A stretch of 64,000 nt of DNA, taken from positions 143,900,734 through 143,964,733 of the forward strand of contig CM043958.1 of the NCBI GenBank assembly GCA_014529385.2. Reading direction: 5' to 3'. The notes below the pieces were generated by a model. That model saw only the letters and a list, made by a program, of their open reading frames with translations. It searched no databases and had not been told where the DNA came from. Below, one piece after another: positions 20,719 through 30,150 of this stretch (position 1 is its first letter; the number at the start of each line of letters is the position of its first letter). The DNA comes from Adiantum capillus-veneris. Taxonomy: Eukaryota > Streptophyta > Polypodiopsida > Polypodiales > Pteridaceae. The position numbers and the translations under genes were made by a program.

Positions 20719-22945
20719 CACGGAAATGGCACGATGTATGGTCAAAAGTCAAGCTTTGCCGCAGTCTTTTTGGCTTGAGGCCATCATGTGTGCCACTTAT
20801 GTACTTAACAGGTGTCCTACGAAAGATTTGCAGTCTATTACTCCATATGAAGCATGGCACGATAGAAAGCCTTCTATTGAGCACATGAGTGTTTTTGGCT
20901 GTTTGGCATATGCTTTGGTGCCACAAACACAACACAGATAATTGGATGATAAGGCTGTCAAATGTATTTTTGTTGGTTATAGTGCTGAAAGCAAAGGTTA
21001 CAGGTTATATCATTCACAAACAAAGCGTATTCTGGTTTCACGGGATGTAGTGTTTGTGGAAGATTCTGTTCAGCCCTTGTTGTCGTGTACTAGAGACAGT
21101 AATGTAAGCTCACATGACATTTATGTTTTGTTGCCTCTTTTCAGTGGTGGAAATACGAATGTAATTCCCAATGAGGCAAATGTACAGCCTATGGGGGTTT
21201 TTGAAAATTTTATAGATCAACCTATTATTGATGCAGATGTACATGATGTACTTGATGAGGAAAGGGCTGAAAATGAGCAGGCTAGAGGTATGCCAAAATG
21301 GCTGGTGCACACTTTGCGTGACAATAAATTGGATGCACCTTTGTCTAATCGTACTCGTTCAGGCTCTCGCCATGCATCTTATGCATCAGATTGTTATGCT
21401 TTGGCTGTGTGTAGCTTACATGATGTTGAGGAGCCTCTGTCTTTTGATGAAGCACATAATTCAGAAAATTGGATGGCTGCCATGCAATCAGAATATGATG
21501 CACTTATAGAAAATGACACATGGACTTTATGTGATTTGCCTCCTGGCAAAAAGGCCATTGGTACGAAGCGGGTTTACAAGTTGAAACGCAAGCCGGTTGA
21601 TGAGATCAATCGCCATAAGGCTGGACTTGGCATAGCAAAAAGGCATATATTACGAAGAGACTTTTGTTCCCACTTGTCGTATGACTATTGTGTGTTTTCT
21701 ATGTGCATTGGCAGCTCATTTTGGTTGGGATGTACATCAATCAGACATTGCTACTGCTTTCTTGAATGGTGACATATTTGAGGAAGTCTATGTAACGCAG
21801 CCTCACGGTTTTGTCATAAAAGGACAAGAGGACAAAGTGTGCAAATGTAAGAAGGCTTTGTATGGGTTGAAGTAATCTCCTCCTGTCTGGTATGAGAAAG
21901 CTGACACTCATTTGGTCAAACGAGGCTTTTATAACAGTCCAACAGAAAGCACATTGTATGTAAAGCGTGAGGATGATGTACTTCTCATTGTGGTTCTTTA
22001 TGTAGATGATTTGCTGATCATTGGACCAAATGAGAGACATATTGCTAAATTCAAGGCTAATTTGAGTGCTACGTTCAAGATGAAAGATTGGGACTGTTGA
22101 ATCATTACTTGGGTATACAGTTTAAGCATTATGATGGTGGTATTGCCTTGTGTCAGAAAAGTTACATATAGAGACATTGCTATGTAAGTTTGGACTTGAG
22201 GATTGAAAAATTATTGCCACTCCTATGGAAACAGGTTTGAAGTTAAGTCTACATGATGCTGGCGATCTTGTTGATGTCACTCTTTATTAAACTAATGTTG
22301 GATGCCTCATTTATGTATGCAACACGAGCCCGGATATTCAATTTGCAGTCTCACAGGTCAGCAGATTTATGCATAGCCCAGGGTCTAAGCATTGACAGGC
22401 TGTCAAGAGGATGTTTTGCTACCTTAGTGGCACTTTACATCTTGGCTTGTTTTATCCCAAGGGGGGATCATTGCCGCCAGACTTATATGCTTTTTCGGAC
22501 TCAGATTGGGCTGGTTGTTTTGACACGCGAGTGTCCACAAGTGGTTTTTGTTTCATGCTTGGAAGTTCATGTATATCATGGTTGAGCAAGAAGAAACCTA
22601 CTGTGGCCACTTTGAGTTGTGAGGTTGAGTACAGGGCAGTCTTCACAGCCACAGTTGAGTGTGTACGGCTCAGATGCCTTATGGCTGATTTGGATGTTGG
22701 ACGGGACACTGCCAACACTATCTACACTAACTGTCAGAGCACATTGGCAGTTGTGAGGAACCTAGTTTTTCATGCTCGCACAAAGCACATTGAGGTGCAT
22801 TACCACTATGTCAGGGAGAGGCTCCCAACAGGAGATATGAGCTTGGCTTATGTGCCAACATAGGACAACCTTGTAGATCTTTTCACAGAGGCATTGTCCG
22901 GTGAGAAGCTCGAAGCTTTCCGCAAAGCTTTGGGCTTACTCCCCT
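20719..22945 (+). pseudogene. Copia family F integrase end, RT and RNase H (plus strand copy), broken
   Basis: From 20719: integrase end (ARCMVKSQALPQSFWLEAIM, CIFVGYSAESKGYRLY) with a stop at about 20940. RT follows in at least three frames: DEAHNSENWMAAMQSEYDAL, then HFGWDVHQSDIATAFLNGDI, and VVLYVDDLLIIGPNERH with intact YVDD near 22000. RNase H is at 22411-22930: FSDSDWAGCF, CEVEYRAVF and IYTNCQSTL. The last should contain the catalytic Asp (TDNQ in the minus copy) but reads TNCQ. The end is HYHYVRERLPTGDMSLAYVP, a stop, then DLFTEALSGEKLEAF. At least five inactivating changes. Confidence 0.85.
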
Positions 22946-23029
22946 TTGGGCACTAATTATGTCCTCAGGGCATGGCACTTCCCTTTACTCATGTGCTGGC
23001 TCTCGTTCACCGCATCACTCCAGGGGGGA

Positions 23030-23255
23030 TTTACCATATACATGTGGTAGTGATGTGTGTGAACACACTAGGACCGTCGGGGCATTTTTTCCCTCTTTAA
23101 GAGGTTTTCTCCCCTGTGCATTGTATATACGCCCATCACTCTAGGGCTATCTATCTTTCCATTGCACACTAAGTAATACACTCTCAGTTGTGTGCCTCGC
23201 GCTTCCGTCGTCTTCTCCAAGCTGTGTGCGTTTCTCTGCAACCCTAATTCCAACA
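23030..23255 (+). mobile_element. 3' LTR of copia family F (plus strand)
   Basis: It follows a CCAGGGGGGA polypurine tract and RNase H sequence, begins TTTACCATATACATG (TGTTACC in the minus-strand copy) and ends at TTCCAACA. The inverted TGTT...AACA ends define a 226-bp LTR. Confidence 0.75.
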
Positions 23256-23575
23256 CTCTTAGAGGGAGTGCTATGCATGTACACAAGGAAGATAATGAGA
23301 GGAGAATAACACTCTATAGAAGCAAAGGTTAGTCCTCCTCACATGGATCCCTCAATAAACCCATGTGATTCTATTAATCAATTCATAGAGTTACAATATA
23401 GAGAGAGAGAGTTTACAAACCGAGAGGTCTCTGCTATTATTAATAGAGTTTTCTCCGTCAGAGTATGATATACACCATTGGAGTTTGAGAGACAACCAAG
23501 AATAGGAATAGATTTTACATATCAACCATACAATAAATATGTATCAGTGTACCATATTCAAATGCCATTACACAA
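23256..23575. other. No gene recognised
   Basis: AT-rich sequence with a short GA tract (about 23400). It separates the copia F LTR from the tandem short LTRs. I see nothing in it that I can identify. Confidence 0.4.
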
Positions 23576-24060
23576 TGTTGGGGTAAAGGCGTTGCACCAT
23601 AGCTCGGGGCCGGACATCCGGTGTCCGGTCGCCCATCGCATGTACATACCCTTATTCTTTCAATATGAAGAATAAGGAGCTCCTCACTCATAGTTTCTGA
23701 GGTTGCTCCACCCACACCATCTCGTGCTCCTCCCCTTCCCCGCACACACTGCACCGCATCCACGCACGCGCACACGCACGCTCACAAGTGGTATTAGAGC
23801 AAGACAGAGAGAGTGAGCCAGTGGGACTTTGTTGGGGTAAAGGCGTTGTGCCTTTGCCCGGAGCCGGACGTCCGGTGTCTAGCCGTTTGCCCACGTGTGC
23901 ATACCTTTATTCTTTCTATATGAAGAATAAGGAGCTCCTCACTCATAGTTCATGAGAGGTTGCTCCACCCACACCATCTCATGCTCCTCCCCTTTCATGC
24001 ACACACTGCACCACACCTCACCACGTACACATGCATTCGCGCACTCACAAGTGGTATCAG
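23576..24060 (+). mobile_element. TRIM-like tandem of two short LTRs, each followed by a Met-tRNA primer site
   Basis: LTR 1 (23576-23786, 211 bp) starts TGTTGGGGTAAAGGCG and ends CTCACA. It is followed by AG and TGGTATTAGAGC, one base off the initiator Met-tRNA site. After only 43 bp, LTR 2 (23830-24049, 220 bp) starts with the same sequence, ends ACTCACA and is followed by AG and TGGTATCAGCGC. Unit order LTR-primer site-LTR-primer site without coding sequence is the pattern of miniature or multi-LTR elements. The polypurine tract is weak (CCAGTGGGACTT). Both LTRs hold a strong hairpin. Confidence 0.75.
23650..23677 (+). repeat. 10-bp-stem hairpin inside short LTR 1
   Basis: CCTTATTCTT, loop TCAATATG, AAGAATAAGG. 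An 8-bp version is at 23906-23931 in LTR 2, and related forms occur in the LTRs of copia C and at 2925-3102. Confidence 0.8.
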
Positions 24061-24200
24061 CGCTACGGTGACAAATTGGGTGCGTGATCGCTTCTTGACA
24101 GATGAACATAATTATCAACGCAAATATGCCCGCTGTGAAGAAATGTTTAGAATCACAATAATTAACTTTTCTTGCTATTGAGATTTTGACCACGCACACT

Positions 24201-25213
24201 TGTCTCGTAAAATCTAATATCTAACCAACCCAAATGACTTTATCATATCAAACTGATCATTTAAACGGAAACAAGGGTTAGAATATAGACATGTGCTTAT
24301 GGATCTGTCTCAACACAGGGCGAAGGGTAAAGGGGTCCAAATGAGAGATGGTCTGTTAAATAAAAATGCTACCTAGTGGAGCTTAAATACCTTAGGGTTA
24401 GCTTCATTAAAGACCTCCAAAAGTTAGTGTTAAAAAAAGTCATTTGACCTTAGGCAAAGACCTTGAGGTGGGAACCCTACCCAAGCATGAGGTGCTTGTC
24501 GGTTCGCTAACTAAAGTGCTTAAAGTGTTTGTGAAAACCTTGCCCAAAGCTTAAGGTGATTTTTATGCTTAAAATCACTAAGGTTCTTGAAGTGTTCAAT
24601 TCAAAGATAAACTCTCAAGAGGCATAAACGGTTTCCATGCTTGATTGAGTAAGTGCTTGAAGTGTTCAATTAAATCCAAATGACTTAAGAATCATAAAAG
24701 ATACATGGAAAAATTCTTCCATGCTTGATTGAGTAAGTGCTTGAAGTGTTCAATTAAATCCAAATGACTTAAGAATCATAAAAGATACATGGAAAAATTC
24801 TCCACATGTGGCCCTCACGATGTGCTTGAATCCTATTGGATAGGCTTTAAAGAGGTCCAATGAGAATTTAGATGCATACAAATAAAGAATTAAGTTCTTT
24901 CTCTCAAAGAGAAAAAAGAGGACACATGTCCCAAATGATATAATTAAAATTAATAGAGAGAGAGAGAGAGAGAGAGAGATGTGTGGATTAAGCATGAGAC
25001 GGGGGTATACTCTCCCACACACACACACACATTCTCTCATTGTGTGGAGTGCAAAGGGTAAGAGCTCCATCTCCTTCTCCAAGCTTGTTGAGAAGTGGAG
25101 AGACTATACCAACACTCTTGGCGATGGAATGCAAATCCAACCAAGAGCCATGCTTCAATGCTTAAGCTTCCCATCTTCTTCATCTTCATCACTGTACGAT
25201 TATGCTATGTTAA
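24201..25213 (+). mobile_element. Truncated chromovirus LTR
   Basis: It begins TGTCTCGTAAAATCTAATATC and follows the chromovirus LTRs at 42971 and 47404 through the CACATGTGGCCCTCACGAT, GA/CA microsatellite and GGAATGCAAATCCAACCAAG blocks. It then stops matching after AAGAGTGAT near 25213. About 0.4 kb of the LTR end is missing. It could be the 5' LTR of the chromovirus at 29420, or an independent remnant. Confidence 0.8.
24635..24802 (+). repeat. 84-bp tandem duplication in the chromovirus LTR
   Basis: CCATGCTTGATTGAGTAAGT... through ...ACATGGAAAAATTCTT occurs twice in a row with essentially no difference. The corresponding place in the LTR at 42971 has one copy. Confidence 0.9.
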
Positions 25214-25315
25214 CCAAGAAGAGTGATTAGTTATAGAAGCCAAGCGTGCGAGTACTTCACATAAGCATAACGAAAGGGAAGGGAGTCATAAAGGAAAAAG
25301 AGAGATTTCACTAAA

Positions 25316-25370
25316 CATGGCAATTGCCAACGTGTTTCGACTTTATTGAGTCTCATCAAGGCATTCCATG
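25316..25370 (-). ncRNA. Hammerhead-ribozyme-like motif (minus strand), one core base changed
   Basis: On the minus strand: stem I is TGCC/GGCA with an outer CATGG/CCATG helix beyond an internal loop. The core reads TTGATGA, where the consensus is CTGATGA (C3 changed to U). Stem II is GACT/AGTC with a 6-base loop. The second core is GAA, then ACACGT as a minimal stem III (A-U and C-G pairs) with T at the cleavage position. The C3 change is expected to abolish or greatly reduce cleavage. The arrangement is the same as in the plus-strand motif at 28204, which argues against chance. Confidence 0.6.
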
Positions 25371-25464
25371 AATACAAAATACTCTCTTTAGGCTTATGGT
25401 TTTATAAGCACTTTTGGAGGGAAATGTGGGTAGTTGGGCATTTATTAGGTTTGAGTAGAACTTG

Positions 25465-25700
25465 AAGAGTTTTAAAATGGTGATGGATGCATCCCAAGAA
25501 AATAGATTGGCTTTGTTGGGCATTCCTTGGGCTTTGTAGTGCTTGTGTACACTTCAAGAATTTACAAAGGTGATGGGTGTATACCAAGGGGATTGGCTTT
25601 CTCTAGTTGGGCATCCAATGGGTTTGTGTACATCTCCAAGAGTTTTAAATGGTGATGGATGTATACCAAGAAATAGACTGGCTTTGTTGAACATAAGTGC
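25465..25700. repeat. Three imperfect ~87-bp tandem units
   Basis: GAGTTTTAAATGGTGATGGA and TTGGCTTTGTTGGGCAT-type blocks recur at about 25465, 25556 and 25640. No coding potential is seen. Confidence 0.7.
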
Positions 25701-27082
25701 AATTTCTTGGGAGTGGAAAAAATTGAGGTGTTGACTTCTGGCAATGTTAGAGAGATTACAAAAAGTGGTACCAATGGCTAGGGGGTTTCATGAAGTACTA
25801 GAATCCTTGATATTTCTCCAAGAGATTTTGTCGTAACCCCTACTTTGTTATAAAAATTGAAATCTTGAGTTGTGCATGCAGTGTACATGGCTAGCTTAGA
25901 TTAAGGTTTGGGCCCAACGTACTGGAAGGTTAGGTTGAGTTTTGGGCTAAGAATGTGGTGGAAGCAAAAAGCGGTGACAAGCTATAAAATTGGTGTGATT
26001 TAAGCAAAAGTGATAAAAGAAACTTGGAAGGGTTGCATCTCCACTGGATGCATGTGGAGACTTACAAATTACATTTTAGAACAATTGTAAGGTGGGGTGC
26101 AAGCCTGTGTAGGTAGGTTGTTAATTGGGTCCTAGGAGTGGATAGTCAAGAAAATAGAGGTTGGTTATGATAATAACATTGAATCCACTTAGGTAGGTGC
26201 AAATAACAAGCATGGAGAGGTGATAGCTTAAGGTATGCAAGGTTTTAAGACAACCAAAGTGAGGCAAGGATTAATTTGGCTAGTATTAATTAGAGTTTTA
26301 TCAGGTCAGGTTCAGCTTAGTTACAGGACACCAACTAGGCGAGGCAAAGATTGGGGGATGTACAAGGGGGGGGGGAAATGGTATTTAACTTTCAAGGTAA
26401 GGTCATGGATGATAAAATTGTGGGTTATGACATGCAAGAAAGGTGGGGTCAAGGCAGACAAAGCTATTAATTTTAGCAAGGTGTTGATGTACAAAATGAA
26501 GGATAAAACATACATAGAAGGGGAGATCCAATCCACATAAAGCTATAAGACTCGTGCCTTTTAAATGAGGGTAAAGCGATAATTTACTTGGAAGGGTTTC
26601 ATCTGCACCAAATGTATGCGGAGATTAATAAACAAATTGTACAATTGTAAGGTGGGGTGCAAGGCCGTGAGGGTAGGTTGATCACTAAGGTCTTCTAGCA
26701 AAGGATAGTTAGGTTGCCTTGGGTTCGCAAAGATAAAAAGGACATTAAATGTTGAAAAATTTTCTATGGTAGTGGATAGTCAAGTATCGCAAGGTCTGTT
26801 ACAAAAAGAAAAACCTACAAGGTGGGGCTAGGGTGAAAGAGGCTAAAATCAGGGGAGTAAAAAGATAGCAAAATGAGGGGTTTTGGCCGCCGGTTGCTCG
26901 TTTTGCTGGGTTTTGGTCGGCGTTGGTCGTTTTGCCAAGGTTTAGTGAGGATTCCACCATTCGGATGCCACGGGACAAGTGCCTAAGAGTAAAGGGATTT
27001 TCAAGGGTGATAGCTATCCAATAGTGTGGATGCTAAGGGCTAGGGAGCTTGATGAAGAGGGATTGCCAATGGCTAGGTAAAA

Positions 27083-27198
27083 ATATCTACAAGTGGATGT
27101 CAAAGGAAAAGCGGCCTCAGGCAAATAATGTAATATATGAATATCTACAAGTGGATGTCAAAGGCAAAGCGGCCTCAAGCAAATAGTGTATTAAATGA
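27083..27198. repeat. 58-bp tandem duplication
   Basis: ATATCTACAAGTGGATGTCA...GCGGCCTCA...GCAAATA occurs at 27083 and 27141 with a few substitutions. Confidence 0.85.
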
Positions 27199-28203
27199 AT
27201 CAAATTAGGCAAGGCGCTTGAAGGTGGGAAATGGTGAGGTTTTCTTTGCTCCTGGGATTGATGGAAATGGTGGTTTCTTGGCTTGGGTATCCGGAAGCAA
27301 GCAAATAAATGGAACAAACGGATGTTTATCAAAAGCAGGGGCAAAGGAATAAAGCTTGAGCTAGCTACACTATAGGTCTCAATGCCAAGAGAACTGGTTG
27401 GACTTGAGGTTTTTTCAAGGGCAAGGGACTGATATCTGTCATGGATCATCACCGGTGGAATAAGGGAATTCACAAGACCCAGGATCATCACTTGTGGATG
27501 CAAGTTCTGGATGGTTCTAACACGTTAGACACTCCAACTCAATTCTTAGCACTAAGGAAAGAGCTAAAGTTTGCTGGCTTGTCCATCTTACTAAACTCTT
27601 TCCAAAACATACTCATTGCATCTACAAGTAAAGTAGGAGATAATGAGTAGAACTTGCTGTTAGTTAAAAAATAAAGAGAAAGGGCAAGTGGGGGGGAAAA
27701 TGCAGTAAGGGCATGTTGCAAGGTTTAACCTCTTGTTTCCTGGCTCAAGTAACTACTCAAAAGAGTAGAGCAAGGGAGATAACCACGAAAAAGATTCATT
27801 TACTATCATAAGTACCATATAGAGGGAGATTTGGCAAAGGCACTCTTCAGAGTAATGGAAAAGGGGCTTTGGAGAGGGAAATAAGGTATTATAACTTGGG
27901 CCAAGGCAGATGAACGGGTATACCAGGGCAAAGTTAGATGAAGCATCCCATCGGTCATGGTTGTGCAAAAACAGAGTGTTTTGATAGAGGTGCTTACCAA
28001 AGTAAGGGGGAAGTAGCTTGGGAGAGCAAAATAGCTTGTCGAGCCAGAATCATAGGTATTACATGCCAATGTTGATGAAGCATTTCCTTTGATTGTAAAA
28101 AATGGCATGCTCTTGTGTAATGGAAGGGGATGGCCTACACATGGCAGGCCCGAGTATCTCTTTCATGTTGAAGAGAAAAGAGTATCTCTGTATCTCTAAA
28201 CTC

Positions 28204-28245
28204 ACACCACTGATGAGCTCACTATGAGCGAAACGCGTTTGGTGT
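28204..28245 (+). ncRNA. Hammerhead-ribozyme-like motif (plus strand), full core consensus
   Basis: Stem I ACACCA (28204-28209) pairs perfectly with TGGTGT (28240-28245). The first core CTGATGA is at 28210-28216. Stem II GCTC/GAGC (28217-28220 with 28226-28229) has loop ACTAT. The second core GAA is at 28230-28232. Stem III is a palindrome ACGCGT (28233-28238), which gives only two pairs in a monomer but could pair between two molecules. The base before the expected cut is T39 of the motif (28239), giving a GUU triplet. All invariant core bases are present. Very short stem III is known from hammerheads of Penelope-like elements and newt satellite. Function is inferred. Confidence 0.65.
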
Positions 28246-29039
28246 CCCACCCTATTTATCACCTCAATCACCCCATAACCCCCTCGTGTATCCCTATCTA
28301 CTTTACGATTTTTGAACGTCCCACAGATTTTTGTCTCTCTATACTTGGAGTCGTTTCGCACACTTGTTTACGTTTTTATTTTACAAACTGTTCTTGAATG
28401 CATAAGCGATGCACACTCCACATTTTTCTCCTCCTCTCCCTCTCTCTCCTGCTCCCCCCCATCTAAGGTGCCGTACTCTTGAATTATCCTCAAGTCTTTC
28501 TTAGTCCACTCGTCCTTTTTTCTTACAGTTAAAATGACTTGACACACTTTTCAAGCTTTCACCTCGTCCCTTCATTTTGAAAGCACCTTACAATATTAAA
28601 GTCCCTTCTTTGGAGACACTTAAAAAAATAGTAATCTACTCTCGGGTCAATTCTTCAACCAGTACTTTCCTCTGGCCCCTCTGCATCTGCATCCTGATTC
28701 TGAACCCCTCGCCATGGCACTTTGCCTGCTCTTGGCTCGTTAACGGCTTGCCCAACCCTCCTCCTGCCTTATGCCATTCGTCCTACTCCCTTTCCACCCT
28801 GCTTCAACTCATTCCCTTCTCGCGGCCTTGCTCCCTCCTCACGCTACAAAGTCCCCTGCGCTCCAGGCTACCTTCCGCACCCTCTGCGCTGCTGTATCAA
28901 ATTACAGCCATACCCGGCCGTACCTTCCTGCGCCTCATATGATGCCTGCGAAATATGCTTCCAACAGCTTTAGCTATTTCCAACCACCTCTTTCCTCGTG
29001 GTTCCACCACCTAAACCCTCTGCATCTAGCCATCTAGCC

Positions 29040-29420
29040 CATCCAGCCCTGTCAACAAGTGGTGGTCCAGGATGCAACCTCATCACCAACGACAAGCACC
29101 TGCTATTCAATCCACACATTCCTCGAGTACTCCTCGGGGCCGTGCTTTAACAACACCATCAAATGGAGAGGCCGCATTTTGGTCAAGGTTGTTGAGGTCA
29201 CTCGTGGATTTCACTCTCTGAGCGGTCTCAGCAAGCCTCCTGCACGCGCAACTGAAGACGCCACCGCCGATGCTACGCCCTGTCTTCCCATCTAGCCTTG
29301 TCAACAAGTGGCGGTACATGATAGAACCACATCACCTACAACCGTTCTATCTCCTCATCTGGCCCAGTCAACAAATGGCGGTACATGATGCAGCCGCATC
29401 ACCAACAACCAGCACATGCA
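29040..29420 (+). repeat. Three copies of a ~60-bp block abutting chromovirus gag
   Basis: GTCAACAAGTGG-C/T-GG followed by CATGATG...GCATCACCAACAAC...GCAC appears at about 29047, 29298 and 29366. The third runs directly into gag homology (TGCAGTTTGAAGCTTCTCTC). Open frames through it are fortuitous. Confidence 0.7.
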
Positions 29421-30150
29421 GTTTGAAGCTTCTCTCACATGAGTCTATTCACAAATATGTGGAAAAATTTTGGGATTTACATCTCAAGGCTACTGCCTTC
29501 CAAACGATAGACTTTACCCAGCAAAAGCAACAATTTTGTGCGGGATTACCTGAGGAAATGGCCAAGTATGTCAACTCCCAACGGCCTAGTTCTATCACCG
29601 AAGTAATCCACCACACCATGATTGCTCCCATATCAATTTCCAACAAGGGGCTAGACGAAATGTAAAACCCATGGAAAACAAAGACAAAAATGATGCAAAG
29701 GGGAAAACCAGTGCCCAAAATTCTTCCCAAGGCACTTTCTACAACAACAACGACGACGATAATAGGTCCAAGGAGAAGGGACTTTACAAAGGTAAAAACA
29801 AACTCCCTCATGAAGAGCTTGAAGCTTTTCGCAAGGACCATAAGTGTTTTAAGTGTTGGGAGCAAGCACATGGCTATTGTTCTTGCCCCAAGAAAAATAC
29901 TCGCAATGAGACTCCTAGGGCTTCCACCATCGAAGCTCCAAAAGAGGATGCTCATTGCAAAGGATCATCTCTCTCCTATGCTTGGGGAAAGGTAAGGGAG
30001 CATGATGCCTTCATCTTGTTTGACCCTGGCTCTACTCACAACTTCGTATCAACGGAGTTGGCCACCAAGTTTGGCATTCAAGCTTTCGAGATGGGAGATA
30101 TTGGAACGGCTGACATCAAGCCTCCGTTACTCCCTTGATTGGAAAGTTGA
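29420..30150 (+). pseudogene. Chromovirus copy 1: gag C-terminal part, CCHC knuckle and protease
   Basis: Gag begins in the middle, at SLKLLSHESIHKYVEKFWDL, a position reached only at 50160 in copy 2, so the first ~0.8 kb of gag is missing. A zinc knuckle CFKCWEQAHGYCSC (C-x2-C-x4-H-x4-C) lies at about 29847-29890. The protease has FILFDPGSTHNFVSTELATK, an intact D-P-G-S active site, at about 30010-30075. A frameshift near 29665 and a shortened stretch at 30120 break the frame. Confidence 0.85.

Larger units (their letters stand above)
19553..21633. repeat. Large inverted repeat made by two head-to-head copia F copies
   Basis: Arm 1 is 19553-20457 (minus-sense coding), arm 2 is 20719-21633 (plus-sense coding), with a 261-bp spacer. 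The arms begin together at ACGGAAATGGCA next to the spacer and are closely similar, including the linker. A perfect-length transcript of both would fold into a hairpin of about 900 bp. Confidence 0.85.
25214..29419. other. Unidentified 4.2-kb tract between chromovirus LTR and gag
   Basis: No domain is recognised in any frame. The tract has its own repeats: an approximately 87-bp unit three times (about 25465-25700, GTGATGGATGTATACCAAG), an approximately 110-bp block at 26017 echoed at 26578 (ACTTGGAAGGGTT...TGTAAGGTGGGGTGCAAG), a 58-bp tandem (27083-27198), and three copies of an approximately 60-bp block (29040-29420). Two hammerhead-like motifs lie near 25343 (minus) and 28225 (plus). From about 28390 the sequence becomes pyrimidine-rich and then GC-rich. 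It may be one or more non-autonomous elements inserted in, or replacing, the chromovirus 5' region. Confidence 0.5.

Noticed and set aside
23700-24060. CRISPR-like impression from repeated short LTR blocks
   Set aside because: Two long direct repeats with primer sites, not short repeats with unique spacers; the genome is eukaryotic.
28577-29300. GC-rich frames of up to 121 codons that resemble a host exon by composition
   Set aside because: Pro/Ser/Leu-rich in all three frames, no conserved motif, and part of a locally triplicated block.
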